This document shows positions 61,314 to 64,000 of a stretch of DNA of 64,000 bases, piece by piece (position 1 is the first letter of the stretch; each line of letters opens with the position of its first letter). Below the pieces are notes generated by a model that was not told where the DNA came from, did no database searches, and was given only the letters and a program-made list of their open reading frames with translations. Made by a program: the position numbers and the translations under genes. Source of the stretch: RDYJ01 sp034931405 (GTDB lineage: Bacteria > Cyanobacteriota > Cyanobacteriia > Cyanobacteriales > Nostocaceae); assembly GCF_034931405.1 (NCBI RefSeq), contig NZ_JAYGHA010000015.1, positions 76,241-140,240 on the forward strand, read 5' to 3'.

Positions 61314-61775
61314 CTAATTAACGGCAGCTTTTTCTTCTACTGTCACACTTTCACCTTTAGAAAATGCTTGATAAATCCAAGAGGTGAAAATATGAGAAAG
61401 TACACCCATTGGACCTGCAAATAAACACAAAGCTAGAGAATGAATTGTCCAAACTCCGGTTTTTTGTCCTTCCCAATAAATCCATCTACCGACAAATAAA
61501 TCCATTACCAGGAAATGAATCCAACCTGTAGCAGCAGCGGTTTCATCACTAAAAAACTTGGCTATATCTGCTAATTGAGGATTTGATAATGCAGCAGCAT
61601 TTTCTGGGGTAATGCTGATAACAAATAAATACACATAAGCACCAGCTAAAACCACAAAAGGTACATAAGATTCCATTACCTTGCGGGTGACTTTCCAGTT
61701 AGGTAAAAGAATCATCAAAGCCCAAAAAGGCAAAACAAAAACATTGGCAACGTTAAATAAATCTGTGATATTCAT
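61314..61775 (-). CDS. ABA4-like family membrane protein
   Basis: 153 residues with four membrane segments: LFNVANVFVLPFWALMILLP, FVVLAGAYVYLFVISITPEN, ATGWIHFLVMDLFVGRWIYW, and LALCLFAGPMGVLSHIFTSW. The WxHFxxxDLFVGRWI and AGPxG motifs define the ABA4-like (DUF4281) family. The plant homologue takes part in neoxanthin formation; in cyanobacteria the role is unproven. It lies directly after the CobW-like gene (1-bp gap) and is probably cotranscribed with it. Confidence 0.85.
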   Translation of the reverse strand: MNITDLFNVANVFVLPFWALMILLPNWKVTRKVMESYVPFVVLAGAYVYLFVISITPENAAALSNPQLADIAKFFSDETAAATGWIHFLVMDLFVGRWIYWEGQKTGVWTIHSLALCLFAGPMGVLSHIFTSWIYQAFSKGESVTVEEKAAVN

Positions 61776-61776
61776 A

Positions 61777-62826
61777 TTACAAAGCTACTAATTGAGATTC
61801 TATTGCTGAAGATTGTAAATTACGACCGATAAAAACTAAACTGGTTTGTTTTGCTTCTTCTACTTTCCACGGACGATCATAAAATTTATCAAATCTATTT
61901 CCTACACCTTGCATAACTAACCGCATGAGTTTATTCTCAACAGCCACAAATCCTTTAATGCGGTAAATTTCTTGTTCTTGTGCCAGTTTTTCTAATGTTG
62001 CTTGTAGCTTTTCTGGGTCAAATGTCCGGTCTAAAATGACGTGAGTTGAGTTAATTTCATCATCATGATCATGTTCTTCTTCTGTGTCATGATGACTAGG
62101 ACGTGAATCTAAATTATCTTCAACTGCGGCTGCAAATCCTAATAAGATAGATGGGTCTAATTTACCATAATCGCTAGAGACAATTTTCACGACTCTAGGT
62201 AATTCATGTTTGACTAATTCTAACACTTGTGCTTGAGTTTCACTATCAACTAAATCAGTTTTATTGAGAATTACTAAATCTGCACAAGCAAGTTGATCTT
62301 CAAACAATTCTTGTAATGGTGTTTCATGTTCTAGACTATCATCTTCTTGGCGTTGTGCGGCGATCGCATCTAAATCACTAGCAAATGTTCCCGCTGCAAC
62401 TGCGGCACAATCTACTACTGTAATTACTGCATCTACTGTAGCAGCGTTGCGGATTTCTTGCCAACGAAAGGCTTTAATTAAGGGTTTTGGTAAAGCTAAA
62501 CCAGAGGTTTCAATGATAATATAATCAATACTATCTCGGCGTTTAATTAATTCCCGCATTGTCGGGTAAAATTCCTCTTGCACAGTGCAGCATAAACAGC
62601 CGTTTGTCAGTTCAAATATGTTAGTTTCTGGATTTGCTTCTATTTCATCTTCGGGGCAAATTTGACAGGATTTTAATAATTCTCCATCTATCCCCAGTTC
62701 GCCAAATTCGTTGACTAATACTGCTATGCGTCGTCCTTGGTTGTTTTGAAGGAGGTGACGGATAATGCTGGTTTTACCGCTTCCTAAGAAGCCTGTGATG
62801 ACGGTTACGGGGATTTTTGTGGCCAT
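61777..62826 (-). CDS. CobW/COG0523 family GTP-binding metallochaperone
   Basis: 349 residues. Walker A is GFLGSGKTSIIRHLL, the metal-binding CxCC is ELTNGCLCCTVQEEF, Walker B-like VDAVITVVDCAAVAAG, and the base-recognition NKTD in DLVILNKTDLVDS. A His-rich stretch (SRPSHHDTEEEHDHDDEINS) precedes the C-terminal CobW_C domain. COG0523 GTPases deliver metals, often zinc, to target proteins; assignment to cobalamin synthesis is not justified from context. No Zur box was identified upstream with confidence. Confidence 0.88.
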   Translation of the reverse strand: MATKIPVTVITGFLGSGKTSIIRHLLQNNQGRRIAVLVNEFGELGIDGELLKSCQICPEDEIEANPETNIFELTNGCLCCTVQEEFYPTMRELIKRRDSIDYIIIETSGLALPKPLIKAFRWQEIRNAATVDAVITVVDCAAVAAGTFASDLDAIAAQRQEDDSLEHETPLQELFEDQLACADLVILNKTDLVDSETQAQVLELVKHELPRVVKIVSSDYGKLDPSILLGFAAAVEDNLDSRPSHHDTEEEHDHDDEINSTHVILDRTFDPEKLQATLEKLAQEQEIYRIKGFVAVENKLMRLVMQGVGNRFDKFYDRPWKVEEAKQTSLVFIGRNLQSSAIESQLVAL

Positions 62827-62868
62827 GTTTTGTGTGTGGTTTTGTTATTTGATTTTACCACAAGATCC

Positions 62869-62933
62869 AGATCCCCGACTTCTTAGATCAATGTACATTT
62901 TATTGATCGGTTTAAAAATGAAGTCGGGGATCT
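62869..62933. repeat. Dispersed palindromic repeat, AGATCCCCGACTTCT family, copy 5
   Basis: Arms at 62869-62883 and 62919-62933 with one mismatch. It lies between the CobW-like gene and the pentapeptide-nuclease gene, adjacent to GAACCACGAAGAAGCGAAG. Confidence 0.8.
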
Positions 62934-62986
62934 TATTTTATTGAACCACGAAGAAGCGAAGTACACGAAGGAAGAAGGAAGAAGTT

Positions 62987-64000
62987 TTAAGAATATCCAA
63001 TTTCTATCATTTTGAAAAATTCCTGGACTACTTCATCAGGATTTTTAGAACATCTTTGGGAATCAAATCTTTCTACCACTTTGATACCGTTTTTCTTGAA
63101 AATGCGTTCTCTTTCTTGTTCTTCAACTCTGCGTTCTGCGGTGTGAAATGGTCCATCAACTTCTAAAATTCCCCATTTACCGTTATAACAAATGAGGAAA
63201 TCAGGTTCTTTATTTCCTCTACCTGTGGTTGTGTTAAGTCTTGCTGAGGAATTGGGGATAAATAAGACTCCAGCGCGGTCTAATGCTTCAGCAATTTTGA
63301 TTTCTGGTTTTGACCGAAAGCGTAATCTTTCCCAAGTGTAAACTCCTTTATTATTAGAAGTATTTTCCACATTAATATTCTTTTCTGGCTTATTAAGCGT
63401 ATTCTCATTTTCGAGAGTTTTGCTTAAAATTAAATCTGTAGTTTCTATAATTTTTTTATATAAACTGGCAAATTCTCCAGGTGCAAAATTACCATTTATG
63501 GGTCGTCTTTCTGTTTTAGACTCATTAAAATAACAATCATCACCCTGGTCAATATAGACATATTCACAAATTACACCATCTAAATTGGTTTTACTGTTAA
63601 TATACCAACCTTCTATACAAGCATCTGTCAAAATTGCATTGTGAAAGTTTGTACCAATTACTTGGGACATGGTTAAATTAGCATCTGTCAGGTCAGCCCT
63701 ACTCAGGTCAGCATAACTCAGTTTAGCATCAGGCAGGTTAGCCCTACTCAAGTTAACGCCACCCCCCTTCGCATGGGTCAGGTCAGCTTCGCCCAAATTA
63801 GCACCACTCAGGTTAGCATCATTCAGGTCAGCATGACGCAGGTTAGCACAAATCAGAGTCGTGCCTCTCAGGTCAGCCCCTCTCAGGTTAGTCAAACTCA
63901 GGTCAGTCTGAGTCAGGTCAGCCCCACTCAGGTCAGCATAACTCAGGTTAGCCCTATTCAGTTCATCATAACGCAGGTCAACATCACTCAGATCAGGTAG
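62987..64000 (-). CDS. Pentapeptide-repeat protein fused to a PD-(D/E)XK-like nuclease domain, 5' partial
   Basis: The frame is open to the right edge, so the N-terminus is missing. The visible part begins with ~40 pentapeptide repeats (ADLSGADLTQTDLSLTNLRG, ANLSGANLGEADLTHAKGGG). Next is a linker with ERRPINGNFAPGEFASLYKK, a motif often found after cyanobacterial pentapeptide blocks. The final ~120 residues look like a DUF559/Vsr-like nuclease: YTWERLRFRSKPEIKIAEAL, EPDFLICYNGKWGILEVDGP (Asp...Glu-x-Asp, the expected metal site), then EQERERIFKKNGIKVVERF. The nuclease assignment is by motif only. Confidence 0.75.
   Translation of the reverse strand, partial: LPDLSDVDLRYDELNRANLSYADLSGADLTQTDLSLTNLRGADLRGTTLICANLRHADLNDANLSGANLGEADLTHAKGGGVNLSRANLPDAKLSYADLSRADLTDANLTMSQVIGTNFHNAILTDACIEGWYINSKTNLDGVICEYVYIDQGDDCYFNESKTERRPINGNFAPGEFASLYKKIIETTDLILSKTLENENTLNKPEKNINVENTSNNKGVYTWERLRFRSKPEIKIAEALDRAGVLFIPNSSARLNTTTGRGNKEPDFLICYNGKWGILEVDGPFHTAERRVEEQERERIFKKNGIKVVERFDSQRCSKNPDEVVQEFFKMIEIGYS

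Noticed and set aside
62827..62986. Cobalamin riboswitch upstream of the CobW-like gene
   Set aside because: No B12-box sequence; the region is occupied by the AGATCCCC palindrome.
63773..64000. Plus-strand open frame of TQVSxxQVS repeats
   Set aside because: It is the antisense shadow of the pentapeptide-repeat coding region; the repetition comes from the A(N/D)LS codons.

Overview
The window comes from a filamentous cyanobacterium, most likely a heterocyst-forming Nostocales (Anabaena/Dolichospermum/Nostoc type). Evidence: many HIP1 octamers (GCGATCGC), an apcF phycobilisome gene, glnA with an NtcA-type promoter next to a convergent gifA, a complete hmp motility-chemosensory cluster with hmpF, the arginine-catabolic fusion argZ/AgrE, and heptanucleotide tandem repeats (STRRs such as GGTAATT) between genes. 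The DNA is AT-rich. A run of 69 N (52657-52725) is an assembly gap inside one STRR stretch.

Layout. 1-2.3 kb: the 3' end of a secreted SGNH-lipase/RTX-like gene, a MITE-like element made of five consecutive palindromes, a HicB-antitoxin remnant and a 3-repeat CRISPR mini-array with its own promoter. 2.3-7.3 kb: DUF1614 membrane protein, small membrane protein plus AI-2E transporter, Uma2 nuclease, coiled-coil pentapeptide-repeat protein. 7.5-16 kb: trpB, two CAP-domain secreted proteins, an RNase D-like exonuclease, a rhodanese lacking its cysteine, a membrane-anchored TAXI-type binding protein with a duplicated tail, an OmpR-type regulator and an EEP-family hydrolase. 16-19 kb: apcF, glnA and gifA, a nitrogen-control block whose two NtcA boxes sit in activating and repressing geometry respectively. 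19-32 kb: hmpA-E on the minus strand with divergent hmpF, then tilS. 33-39 kb: mgtE behind a long structured leader, pyrB, a SRPBCC protein, a CPXCG protein, a B12-binding-type radical SAM protein and an RRM protein. 39-46 kb: a beta-propeller/RTX-like protein, a small toxin-antitoxin and HNH cluster with a decayed AF2212-type antitoxin/VapC pair, argZ and a Uma2 pseudogene. 46-54 kb: DUF2085 protein, two tandem AmiC-like amidases, pyrG and a serine hydrolase. 54-64 kb: NlpC/P60 peptidase, GT2 glycosyltransferase, MFS transporter, tRNA-Arg(ACG), moaC, DUF2795 protein, a GAF sensor plus response regulator, small conserved proteins, an ABA4-like protein, a CobW-type GTPase, and a pentapeptide-repeat protein fused to a nuclease-like domain that runs off the right edge.

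Most genes are housekeeping. The more unusual material is the mgtE leader, the pentapeptide-nuclease fusion, the sigma54-style GAF sensor in a lineage without sigma54, the TAXI-like protein with a cytoplasmic repeat tail, and the dense population of dispersed palindromes. Longer gene-free stretches are described as separate entries.
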